Source: Rhynchopus sp. YZ270_cl-10
Lineage: Eukaryota > Euglenozoa > Diplonemea > Diplonemida > Diplonemidae
DNA length: 64,000 nt
Assembly: GCA_964035575.1 (NCBI GenBank)
Contig: OZ037903.1
Span: 583,001-647,000 of the forward strand
Direction: 5' to 3'
Shown here: positions 49,793-59,699 of the stretch, piece by piece
How positions within the stretch are numbered: position 1 is the stretch's first letter
Layout: every line of letters starts with the position of its first letter
Translations under genes and position numbers: made by a program
Notes under the pieces: generated by a model
What the model was told of the DNA's origin: nothing
Seen by the model: only the letters and a program-made list of their open reading frames with translations
The model's database searches: none

Positions 49793-52540
49793 ATGATTGA
49801 GGGGTTGTGGCGGAAGGCGGGGATTGTCCTGCTTCCAGTTGTTTTGGGGGTGATTATTGTTGCTGACCCGTCGTCGCCGCTTCGTGGTTTGGTGAAGACT
49901 CTTGATGCGTTGTGTGCAGCACGCGAGGGTGGGGTGCTTACTTTGAAGGGAGTTCGCGGCCAGGTGAACATCTCTCGGGACGATGTTCTCGGCATTCCAC
50001 ATATTTATGCAGAGACTGAAATCGACATGATCTTCGGTCAGGGGTACCTCCAAGCGAAGGACCGTCTCTTCCAGCTTGAAATCCTCCGCAAGCTTGCTCA
50101 CGGGGAGCTCTCAGAGTTGATCGGGGAGAAGGGCATTCCAATGGACAAATGGCACCGCTCCTTGGGGTTCAACCGTCTAAGTGAGGGCGACTGGGCTCTG
50201 TGCAAGAAAAACAACCCTGAGCTGGCACCCTTGATCTCCGCGTTCACCGACGGCATGAATGCGTACCTTGGGGAGAAGGATACGTTCTTCCCGACAGTGC
50301 CCATTGAGTTGTGGATGCTCCGCTCCTTCCCAAAGCCATTCCGTCCACAGGACGTCATGGCCTTTGGGCGCTGGCATTCCTCTGCAATGAACAAGGGCTG
50401 GCAGAACGAGCTTCTCTTCACAAAGCTGACCTCCACCCTCCCAGACGAAGTCATCGAGGCACTCAAGGGCGGGCTCCGCTACACCACCGGCGTCGACCCG
50501 AACACAGACCCCTACCACAGAATGGGTGCCCACGTGCATGAACCTTATGTGTGGAATGACCTGTCTGACCTTAACGACCCGAACGACATGCTCGCTGGGG
50601 TGAATGACAACGGCGGATCGAACGCTTGGGTCATTGGCGGAAACTTCACAAAGAGCGGGAAGCCTATTGTGGCGAATGACCCGCATCTGCCTCTGACACT
50701 GCCGAGTGCGTGGCATATGGTGCACATGGTGTCGAAGAAGGAGGATCTGGATCTGACGGGTATGTCGATTCCGCTGCTGCCGTACGTTGTGTCGGGAACG
50801 AACCAGCACATTGCCAATGGTGTAACGCTGGGCAGGTGCGATGTGGACGACGTCTTCCTTGAGAAGATCTTCGAAGTGACCAACGAGGACGGCGACGTGA
50901 CACGCATGTACCTGGACAGCGACGGGAAGCAGAAGCCCCTTGAGATCCGCGAAGAAGTCATCCAGGTGAAGGGCGGCGCGAGCATCACCCACAAGGTGGA
51001 GATCACGCCGCGTGGCCCTCTCCTCTGTGGGCTGCTCAACCGTGTTGCGAGTGTCGAAGGTGAAGAGCACAAAATCGACTGTTCCCTCAAGACTCTCACA
51101 ACAGTCAGCCCCGAAACGCTGGTCTACGAATTTGACGGCTGTCCGATGAACGGCTTCCGCACGCTTGCGTACGGACGCAACTTTGAGGACTTCCGGAAGG
51201 GGCTGTCGCAGATGTCGATTGCACAGCTGAACATCGTGTTTGGGGATGAGAACGGCAACATTGGGTATCAGATGTCGGGGCGGGTGCCAAGACGTCTTGA
51301 TATTGGCGATTCTGCGCGCCATGGGTGGAACGCCTCTCATGACTGGCAGGGTTGGGTGCCGTTTGACGAGCTGCCGTCCTCTAAGAACCCGCCGCGTGGG
51401 TTTGTGATCTCAGCGAACCACAAACCGTACTACACAGACTCAGAGCCGTCTGACCTGGGACGCATCTTCCAACACGGCTGGCGCAGCATGCGCATTGAAG
51501 AGCTGATGAACGCGACACTCAAGGACCGCAAGGTAACAGCCGAGGACAGCGTTCTGTGGCAGCGCGACTACTTCTCTGTCCCCGCACACCACGTGGTCGA
51601 GCATTTGAAGGAGAAGGGCGCACCTTCGGAGGGCTGGGCCGCTATGTTCGCAGACTTCAAGAAGCAAGGCCTCCTCGGTGCGCAGCAGACAACAGAGGCA
51701 CAGTTTCTGTCGTGCATCAAGATTCTGACCAACTGGGACGCTGAGATGGGTGCAGAGAGTCCTGCTGCCGCACTGTACGCCTCTTTTAAGGAGGTGATCC
51801 TGCGTCGTGTGCTGGGTGTTGCTGTGTCGCGAGGCAAATCTGAAGCGGTGCCTTACACCTCATTCGAGTGGCAGACCACGGCTGAAAGGGAAACTGCCTT
51901 GGTGGACGAGATCCTTGGGGTGGGCCAGGTACCTGCAGGGAAGATCTCGAACGACTTGGAGGGTATGCAGAGTGCTCTTGTCCTGCGCATCCTGCACAGA
52001 GACCCTGAAGTGGTGAAGCTTTTGAAGCACGCAGGCGACCCTACACCGCACACTGTTACTGGCTTGGGTGTGCTCGATGCGTACCACCACATCCGCAATG
52101 CTACGCAGGTGGAAGACCCTGAGAAGTTTTCGTGGGGTGCGCTGCACCCTGCACAGTTCATGCACTCCCTTGGACGCGGTGGGTTTCCTTTGAACCATAT
52201 CTTCAACCTTGAGGTTGGGCCTGTTTCTGGTGATACCGATACGTTGATGCTTTCGGCATACCTGCATCAGAGAGCCCCGGTTAAGGGCCTTCCTGTACCA
52301 CCTCAGCTGTACACCCAGAGAGGGTTTGGGTCAACAAGCCGCTACGTTCTTGACTTCGGTACGCCAGCTGGTGTTAAGCCCGTCATGCGCCTCTGCCTTG
52401 CCCCAGGCAACTCCGGCCGTATCTCCTCCCCACATTACGGCAGCGCCCGCGGCTTCCTCACAGAGTACGGCGACCCACTCCTCCCCATCCTCAAAGAGCA
52501 TTCCGAATGTGAAGTAGAAGAGATCCTCAAACCTGAATGA
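49793..52540 (+). CDS. penicillin acylase family N-terminal nucleophile hydrolase, membrane-anchored
   Basis: A single exon of 915 aa, similar to the bacterial penicillin G acylase precursor or a little longer. Family members are made as one chain that cuts itself just before a Ser, which then becomes the N-terminal nucleophile of the beta chain and hydrolyses amide bonds. Here the site is DNGGSNAWVIGG with Ser276, followed by SGKPIVANDPHLPLTLPS. The alpha-chain start is GVRGQVNISRDDVLGIPHIY (53-72) with FGQGYLQAKDRLFQLEILRK after it. FGDENGNIGYQMSGRVPRR and the C-terminal PGNSGRISSPHYGSARGFL are also family-typical. Residues about 9-23 (AGIVLLPVVLGVIIV) form a signal anchor, so the enzyme is probably lumenal or at the surface. 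Natural substrates could be N-acyl amides such as N-acyl homoserine lactones or lipid amides; this is inference. The ATG at 49,793 places the anchor correctly. Confidence 0.93.
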   Translation: MIEGLWRKAGIVLLPVVLGVIIVADPSSPLRGLVKTLDALCAAREGGVLTLKGVRGQVNISRDDVLGIPHIYAETEIDMIFGQGYLQAKDRLFQLEILRKLAHGELSELIGEKGIPMDKWHRSLGFNRLSEGDWALCKKNNPELAPLISAFTDGMNAYLGEKDTFFPTVPIELWMLRSFPKPFRPQDVMAFGRWHSSAMNKGWQNELLFTKLTSTLPDEVIEALKGGLRYTTGVDPNTDPYHRMGAHVHEPYVWNDLSDLNDPNDMLAGVNDNGGSNAWVIGGNFTKSGKPIVANDPHLPLTLPSAWHMVHMVSKKEDLDLTGMSIPLLPYVVSGTNQHIANGVTLGRCDVDDVFLEKIFEVTNEDGDVTRMYLDSDGKQKPLEIREEVIQVKGGASITHKVEITPRGPLLCGLLNRVASVEGEEHKIDCSLKTLTTVSPETLVYEFDGCPMNGFRTLAYGRNFEDFRKGLSQMSIAQLNIVFGDENGNIGYQMSGRVPRRLDIGDSARHGWNASHDWQGWVPFDELPSSKNPPRGFVISANHKPYYTDSEPSDLGRIFQHGWRSMRIEELMNATLKDRKVTAEDSVLWQRDYFSVPAHHVVEHLKEKGAPSEGWAAMFADFKKQGLLGAQQTTEAQFLSCIKILTNWDAEMGAESPAAALYASFKEVILRRVLGVAVSRGKSEAVPYTSFEWQTTAERETALVDEILGVGQVPAGKISNDLEGMQSALVLRILHRDPEVVKLLKHAGDPTPHTVTGLGVLDAYHHIRNATQVEDPEKFSWGALHPAQFMHSLGRGGFPLNHIFNLEVGPVSGDTDTLMLSAYLHQRAPVKGLPVPPQLYTQRGFGSTSRYVLDFGTPAGVKPVMRLCLAPGNSGRISSPHYGSARGFLTEYGDPLLPILKEHSECEVEEILKPE

Positions 52541-53448
52541 GCAAAATCTGATAAAAAAAAATTGTACAATGTAAAAGGGGGTTAACGGGGGGAGGGAGGG
52601 AGGAAGGGAGGAGGGGGGGACTAGCCAAGAGGGGAAGTATATTTCGGGAGAGGATTTTAAAAAGAGTTCGCAAAAAAAAGGTGTCGAAAAAGCAAAATAA
52701 TGGAGCATGCCTTCGGGTCTACACTAATACAATCTACTTTTTCAACAAAAAAAAGCAAAATAAAAGAAGGATATTTTGGGAAGAACGGAGCAGAAAAGAG
52801 GGATGACGTATGGAAGAATAATAATAATAAAATAGAGGGCCTCAATGTTTCCGCGAGGTTCCATTCATCTTTCAGGTTTTCTCTTTGTCTCTTCTGTTTA
52901 CTTTTTTTCCCCTTTGCCGTGACGAGTTCTGTCGTTATATTTCATTTATTTTTTCCTTTTCACATTTGATATGTACACCGGATGTGTGCAAAGCAAACCC
53001 AATTCTCCTGAGAACCCCTTTCTTGGTGAGAGGGTTTGAACTTGTTTTTATTTACCCTTTTTCCGGTACTATTGTCTGTCTCCACTACTGGACACACTTC
53101 GCCGTAACAATTTAAAATACAAAGCCACCCAAACACCGCGTGGTACGCAAGCATCCCAAGCTCAAACAATCTTGTTTATCCATATTTTTTTTTGCACTGA
53201 GCCTTGTCTTTCTTGACTTGATGGATGTGTTGATACAACAAAAAAAAAAATGCACATTTTTGTTTCCTTGGTTGCTGCGTTTAACACTTTTTTTAAATAT
53301 TTTTACAAAGTTTTACAAACGAAAAGAAAAGGGGGAGGCTCTCTAGTGAGGGGGCAAATAAGCTAGCCTGTTTCCAAACTACAGAAAAAAAAAATATGGA
53401 ACCCTCTGATTTGATATGGGATGGGAGAAAACGAAACAAACTAACATA
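52541..53448. other. intergenic; no gene recognised
   Basis: AT-rich with homopolymers and an AATAATAATAATAAAAT tract near 52,817. The frames here (for example 52,700-52,969) are low-complexity. Confidence 0.5.
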
Positions 53449-53598
53449 GATGCCCAAAAGCACCTCAAGTACCATTTTACCTTTTTTTCCTCGTGTACTT
53501 CAAGTACTTGAACCCCTTTTTTCAGAACCCGTCCTTGGGCAGGTGATTGTCGATACTACAGAAAAAAAAGATAGGTACTTTAGGCACTTTGGACGTCC
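53449..53598. mobile_element. short putative MITE related to the AAGTACTTGA element
   Basis: About 150 bp with imperfect inverted ends: GCCCAAAAGCACCTCAAGTA on the left against GGTACTTTAGGCACTTTGGA on the right. GTACTTCAAGTACTTGAA lies in the middle. The end motif TTGGACGTCCAT resembles TTGGACATCCAT at the right end of the 34,601-35,214 element. Target duplication is not clear. Confidence 0.45.
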
Positions 53599-54070
53599 AT
53601 AAAATAATATGAATAACTTACTGAATGGATGGGGGTCACATAGCAGTATCCAGGACTCTTATTTGACCCTCGTCAGTACTAATTGTCTGACCACAGCTAA
53701 TATTCTCTCGCAGTTCATGGACCGCGAATAGGATGTTATTTGATCTAAAACGGAAAAGTGTCGCTATCCTGGGGCATAAGAGTCCCAATAGCTTTTTCTC
53801 TAAAAATTGCTGATACAACACATTTTTTGACGTAAAAAAAAACAAAAAAACATGTTCCATACCCTAAAAAGACATTAAAAACGTAACAAAATAGCAAATT
53901 TCCCCATACCCCGCACGTGTGCATGTGCAGTCCCCCCCGACTACGTTTTATATAAAAAAAAGCAATAACCGACCCCATTCATTTATTAAGTTTCCCAATA
54001 AATAATTTTTTCCTCCACCCACCACCACTCCTACAGATTCTCAGTTCTTTCGACAACACCAGACAACACA
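53599..54070. other. spacer and presumed promoter/5'UTR of RPS2
   Basis: No coding sequence is recognised. The stretch just before the ATG contains CACCCACCACCACTCCTACAG followed by ATTCTCAG, which could be the 3' end of a 5'UTR intron, but no matching GTATG donor was assigned. Confidence 0.4.
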
Positions 54071-55320
54071 ATGGCCGACGCCGCCGCCGCCAAGCCCGCC
54101 GGAGACAAGAAGCAGGGAGGATTCGGACGTGGACGCCGTGGAGCCAAGCAGGGCCAGGGCCCGAAGCAGGAGGAGCAGTGGCAGCCGATCACCAAGCTTG
54201 GCCGTCTTGTCAAGGAGGGACACATCAAGTCCCTTGAGGAGATCTACCTGCACTCCCTCCCCATCAAGGAGCACCAGATCGTGGACTCGTTCTACCCCAA
54301 GGACAAGCCCCTGAAGGACGAGGTGATGAAGATCATGCCTGTGCAGAAGCAGACCTCCGCCGGACAGCGTACCCGCTTCAAGGCCTTCATCGTTGTCGGA
54401 GACAGCAACGGACACATCGGCCTGGGAGTCAAGTGCTCCAAGGAAGTTGCCACCGCCATCCGTTCCGCCATCATCCTGGCCAAGCTCTCCCTCATCCCGA
54501 TCCGTCGTGGATACTGGGGAACCAAGCTTGGAAACCCCCACACCGTGCCCTGCAAGGTATGTCTTTTGTTTGATCAAGTCACGGACGGCACGGGGAGGTT
54601 TTACATTTGTTCATGATGTTATCCATTATCCTCAGTCGTCGGTGTCGTCCGACCTCTTCTATCCCAGCATATTCTTTGGTCATGTACCAAGGTACACTGT
54701 CGCGAGCGGGCTGTTGTATTTCAGGTCAAATTTTTTTTGATGTGTTTTTGTGTGCATTTGATTATTATGTTTCCACTATTGTCCATGTATCTTTCCCTTC
54801 TCTATCTCTCTCTCTCTCTTTCTCAGGTCACCGGTAAGTGTGGTTCCGTGCGTGTCCGTCTTATCCCTGCCCCCAAGGGAACCGGTCTGGTCGGATCCCC
54901 TGTGTCCAAGAAGGTATGAAATATGTGCACCACAGCTCACTTTACTTTCACATTCACTACCTTTTCCACTTCTTCCACTTCCATACCACATGCTCACCAC
55001 ATCACATTCCATGACATCACATTACATCACACCACACCACCCATGAACACAATATCACAGCTGCTCTCCCTGGCCGGAGTGGACGACTGCTTCACCTGCT
55101 CCATTGGTGCCACCAGGACCATGGGTAACTTCGTGAAGGCCGTGTTCGCTGCCCTCGGCAAGACCTACGGATACCTGACCCCTGACCTGTGGGCCGAGAC
55201 CCGCCTGTCGAAGGACCCCTACGCAGTATGTCTTTGTTTGCCTCCTTCCCTTCCACTCCCTCACCCCCACAGGAGTACAGCAAGGTGCTCGCCACCGCCG
55301 TCAAGCACGTTGAGGCCTAA
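54071..55320 (+). CDS. RPS2: 40S ribosomal protein S2 (uS5), 4 exons
   Basis: Exons are 54,071-54,556, 54,827-54,913, 55,061-55,225 and 55,273-55,320. The introns are 270, 147 and 47 nt, all GTATG to CAG and phase 0; the product has 261 aa. The Gly/Arg-rich N-terminus ([11 protein letters not shown]) precedes the S5 RNA-binding domain ([34 protein letters not shown]) and the S5 C-terminal domain ([64 protein letters not shown]). It is a structural component of the small ribosomal subunit near the mRNA entry site. Codons are strongly C-ending, as expected for a highly expressed gene. The 47-nt third intron is very short. The next gene starts 205 bp downstream on the same strand. Confidence 0.98.
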
Positions 55321-55524
55321 ACACCGAACAACATCGTGACTTCACATCCCTCCCCTTCCTCTGGCACATCAAATGACTGAAAACAATGCGAAAGAGTTGC
55401 CATCAAAAAAAAAATAGTCACCCTCTTTTGCTTTTGCACACCACCACCCCACCCCACCCCACCTCCACTTACACCCCCACTGCACCATACACACCTAAAG
55501 AACTACACAACGCCTGTGGTCGAC

Positions 55525-58500
55525 ATGACCGCACCGGCGCATTTATTACCTAAACAAAGCATCACATGTCGTGAGGTGTTCGGGACGGATGTGATCCCGA
55601 AAGAGCCTGTGGCACCGAATGTACACGCGCTGCACATCGCATTTGGCGAGGTATGGTTACCACCCCCCAGACACCTTGTCTAATTTGCTGATGTTTACTT
55701 TAGGGTCGCTTTTTTCGGGGGGGTTTTTTTTGTGAATATTATCCACTCAATTCCCCAACGCAATACCACTTCAGGAACGACCTCTGGACCCCAAGGTATT
55801 CTCGACACTGCTCCTCTGGGGCAAGGCAGCACTGGATGAGGAGCCGAACGAGCTTGCCATCTCAGGCAGAGTGGCAGTGGTAGGCCCTGTGCGTGGGCAG
55901 CTGTACGACCTTCTCTACATCCTCACACAGCTCTGCAGCTCAGGCAACAGCGTCAGTGCAGAGCCTGAGCCGACCCCAGAGAAGCCCTTCCAGAACGTAT
56001 TCACCGCACCCATCAACCTGGATGACGACCTGAAGCTGCTCTTCCTGGGCGACATGATTGACGGTGGGCAGCAGTCCTCCCAGGTCTTGGTGCTGCTGCT
56101 TGCACTCAAGATCGCCTACCCCGAGAAGGTGTACCTCCTGCGTGGAAGGCGTGAATGCAAAACCGAGTGGAACCCCAAAGGACACTCCGTGCTGCTGCAG
56201 GACGAACTGCAGCGAAGGTACAGCGGCGTGAAGGAGACCTCACCCGAGGAGCTCTTCACAGAGTGCTGCAGTGTCTTCCATTCGCTTCCCATCGCCTGCG
56301 TCGTGAATGAGGAGTACTTCTGCTGCTCGGGGGGGATCGGCCCTGCGCTAGTGGGGAGCGACGAGCTGCAAACGCTTCCACGACAAGACGACTCAATGAA
56401 GCAGTCGACATTGTGCGACGTTATCTGGTCGGACCCTATGGATGACGAGGACGAAGACATGCAGAGCACAGCACTCTTCCTGCACAACTACGAGAAGGGT
56501 CTCGGCTACAACTACTCCTTCAACGCCGCAATGCAGTTCCTCACAGAGAAGAAGTACAAGGCCATTGTGCGTGGTGTGTCCTTCCCAGACTCCCGCGAGA
56601 TGACCCAGCACGTCACACGACAAAGCCACAACAGCTCTGGGAGGCCTTGGCATTACCAGTACAGCTACTACGACCCAGGGTACAGACTTTACAGACGCAA
56701 CCCACAGACAAACTTCCCGTGTACAGTAGGTCTTTTCTCTGCCCCGCGTTTCCTGAGCGAGAATGAGAACAAAGGAGCAGTGATGTTCGTATCGGAAGGC
56801 AAGATGGACATCAAGCAGTTCACCTGCAAGAACCGTCCCTTCATGCTGCCCAAGATGAAGGATGGGCTCGAATGGAGCATCCCCATTGTCACAGCCCGCG
56901 CATCTGCTGTTGCGGAGGTATGTCAACGTTGTCCAGCAAAGGGTTCATCCCGAACAGCCGTCTCTGACAAAGGACTGTCATGTTTCAAAGCGTGTTTCCG
57001 CACGATAACGACAGTTACGTGTCAACAATGTGTACACCAGAGGCACATTCGTACAATATTCTTTGTTTTGTTCACTCGGGGGTTGTTGTATTGTAAACCT
57101 TCTTTTGCAGGCTTTGTGGAATGTCTGCAACGCTGCTGACGACGATCCTTTGAGGCGTGCCAACGCCATGGTGAGGGTATGTACCGAATCTACAACACTG
57201 GGTAGGGTGGGTGGGTGCGATGTTCGCGTATTTTTTCTATGACAAAAAAACACAGCAAGACCGCCCATACGACAAGAAACGTGCACAGCTTCTCGGCTTC
57301 CAGAAGCTCTGCAAGATTGTCAGAAAACGCGAGCGCTCCCAAGGGAACGCGATGATGCTGAACGGGCTCTCGGGGCTTGTCACCTCTGAGCCTGTCCCCA
57401 AGGCTTTCCCTACACGGCCACCTGTGTTCTACTCTATCGACCGCTTTGACCGTCTTCGTGTGCTGCAGGACAACTGGAAGACGATACAACAAGAGTGCCT
57501 CAACGTGTGGAATAATGACCGCAAGGTTCTCGACCTTCACCGCCCTGCAGGTGCCTGGGTGGGCGGCAACGCTGACGAATTCATCACTCACTACATGAAG
57601 CAGCGCGGGTGGATTCCCAGCTACCAAACCAAAACCGGGCGGAATTACAGCTGGCTGAACTACGGCCTCATGCACAACGGGCAGTTCTTAGAGGAAAATG
57701 CGGCAACATGCCCCAAGACAGCTGCGTTCATACAGCAAATCAACGAGATCTCGCCTGTGCGTGTCTGTGGGTTCAGTGCGATGATGCCTCACACGGAGAT
57801 CAAACCGCACCGCGATCAGGTATGGCCCAACCTTGCGTTCCACCCACCTCTCACCTTCATGGTTGAATGCCTGCATTTCGCCGATGTAAGGTGAGGTGTT
57901 TGCATTTTTCTCATTTATTTTTTTGCTCAAGAAGACATTTCCCATACGTTGTGTTTTATTCAGGGATTACGCTCCACGTGTGGAACGTATGGAAATCCAT
58001 ACGTGAATTGTTTTTGAAAAGGTGGAATCCATACGTGTCCATACGTAGGTAATTTGGGTTTTGGATTGGGGCTGGGGTGGGGTAGGTGAGGGGTGGGGCT
58101 CCGCCCCCACCTCTCACCTACCCCCTACAGAATTCTATTTGTAGGAGACAATTTTCTATTTTACCGGAAAAGGAGCATGCAGCATGGCGAAAGAAAAAAA
58201 GTAGCGTACCGTGCGCCTGCGGCGCTAGATTGCAATACACCCTTCCCGTGACATAATAATCAATTTTAAGCGCAATTTTTAGAAATGTTGCGTACCGTGG
58301 CTTCGCCAGAAACTTTCGTTTTTTAATTGTTTTTGCTTAGAATTGTACGTGTTGAAAATCCATACGTACTTTTTTTATTTTTGGGGGAGCTGCGTAATCC
58401 CTGGTTTTATTAGGGGTTTCTAATTTTTTCGGGTTCCCATGTGACCCTCTTCGTTTTAGTTTACATCCATTCCAGGACCCCCTCACCACCATCACCACCA

Positions 58501-59153
58501 CAGGCTGGCGTGCTAGACAACTCACTGGCGTTCCATTTAGGGCTTGTCGTGCCTTCGAAGCAGGTATGTTGACTTTTTTCAAAGATATGTGTGCAGGCGA
58601 AATGCATTTTTTGATTGTTTTTCAACGTCTCAAAATATACCATCTTTCAAGAAATATACTTTATGTTGTGACCGAATTGATTTAAACCATTTCTTTCCTG
58701 CAGGACTGCTTCTTGACTGTGGACGGGAAAGACGTGCACCACGAAGAGGGCGAAGTCATCATCTTCGATTCCACCTACACGCACAGTGCCATGAACCAGA
58801 GTGCAGAGGACCGCATCGTATGTCACTGATATTTCTTTCTTTTCAAGTTTGTTGTGACGACAATCACCTAAGGACCCGCTTGGGGCACTTCTGTTTCACC
58901 ACTACCTCTCCCATGGGGGTTTTTCGTGTGTTGAGTGTTAAGTTTCTATTTTCTTCTTTTGTTTATTCATTCAACAAGCAGCTCAAGATTATCCAAAATA
59001 AACAACCAAAAATACCAAAGTACTACTTCTACTTCTTGATAGGCGAAGCAAACAAAAAAAATACCACATCGTACATCACACAGGTCTTGTACGTCGACTT
59101 CCAACTCTGCGCAACAGACCCCATTCAGAAGTACCTTTTGTAGTACAGTATTT
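55525..59153 (+). CDS. calcineurin-A-like pseudophosphatase fused to aspartyl/asparaginyl beta-hydroxylase, 7 exons
   Basis: Exons are 55,525-55,650, 55,775-56,917, 57,111-57,176, 57,256-57,819, 58,504-58,563, 58,704-58,817 and 59,094-59,153. All six introns are phase 0 and GTATG to AG; the product has 710 aa. Residues about 43-420 follow the calcineurin A catalytic domain (VRGQLYDLL, LLFLGDMIDGG, LCDVIWSDP, FSAPRF, MDIKQFTCKNRPFMLPKMKD). About 420-490 match the calcineurin-B-binding helix and following segment (LLGFQKLCKIVRKRE). About 493-710 are an AspH domain (AFPTRPPVFYSIDRFDRL, EIKPHRDQ, FHLGLVVPS, EGEVIIFDSTYTHSAMN). Phosphatase metal and catalytic residues are mostly lost: GDxHG is GPVRG, GDxxDRG is GDMIDGG, RGNHE is RGRRE, and HGG is SGG. 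The hydroxylase keeps His630, His680 and Arg690, with Asp632 two residues after the first His. The phosphatase half probably serves as a scaffold; this is inference. Confidence 0.85.
57961..58403 (+). mobile_element. hAT-like MITE, family E3, inside intron 4 of the fusion gene, carrying the E1 core
   Basis: 443 bp with 12-bp perfect terminal inverted repeats CAGGGATTACGC and an exact 8-bp target duplication GTTTTATT (57,953-57,960 and 58,404-58,411). Subterminal TCCATACGT motifs recur at least four times. A near-perfect GC-rich hairpin (GTAGGTGAGGGGTGGGG against CCCCCACCTCTCACCTAC) lies at about 58,083-58,122. The segment of about 58,167-58,320 is homologous to the E1/E2 core (GTAGCGTACCGTGCGCCTGC through GTTGCGTACCGTGGCTTCGC). 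Without it the 684-nt host intron would be about 233 nt. Confidence 0.92.
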
Positions 59154-59676
59154 ATGCACCCCTCTCTTCTCTTCATTGCGATGGGGGTGGTGTGTGGACT
59201 AACGTTCTTAGCTATCTATGTTGCGTACCGATATTGCATTCTTTTCGGGAATTTTTTTCCCCACCAAAATACACAAAAAAAGAAGAGAAGAAGGCAGCTG
59301 TGAGGTGTATGTGTACGGGGGAGGGATACGAGAGTCCAGCTCCCCGATGTATTTTGTTGTTGGGGATGGGTAGAGCGTTGGTGTGCATTGTGGCCCTGCT
59401 TTGTAAGAGCTGTTTGTTTGATAGTACCAAAGTTGCGTTGCAACAGATGTGTTGCGAGTTGTTTAAATGTAGGGAGGCTTTGCTTGTTGCGAGGATAGCC
59501 CAGCAGTTGGCGCAGAATGTAGATATAGAGTTAAAAATCCGTTTATTTTTGTTTTTTTTTGCAACGAAACAACAGAAGGGAGAATAAGAGTTGGGATAGG
59601 TTAGAGTGGCATTGCTTTTGGCGCACAAAAAAGTGGGGGTATTATGTTGTTTTATTAGTCTCATGGGGGCTGCGAA
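59154..59676. other. intergenic; no gene recognised
   Basis: An open frame at 59,192-59,587 (+) would give 131 aa, and a longer frame overlaps it on the minus strand; neither shows a family signature. The stretch probably holds the 3'UTR of the fusion gene. Confidence 0.4.
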
Positions 59677-59699
59677 GGTGCGGCAATTACAGACAGTCG

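Noticed and set aside
50177-51340. 387-aa open frame on the minus strand
   Set aside because: It lies antisense to the acylase gene and has no family resemblance; it arises from the GC-rich codon pattern of the real gene.
54557-54826. Box C/D snoRNA in the first RPS2 intron
   Set aside because: A TGATG-like C box is present (near 54,615), but I found no CTGA D box and no terminal stem.
57211-57255. ATG at 57,211 as the start of a separate hydroxylase gene
   Set aside because: It lies inside the 79-nt intron 57,177-57,255, and the 15 codons before the acceptor are not conserved in type. The exon before joins in frame and completes the calcineurin-B-binding helix region.
59192-59587. 131-aa open frame between the fusion gene and CK1
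   Set aside because: An equally long frame overlaps on the other strand, no motif is recognisable, and it would need to begin within 40 bp of the preceding stop codon.
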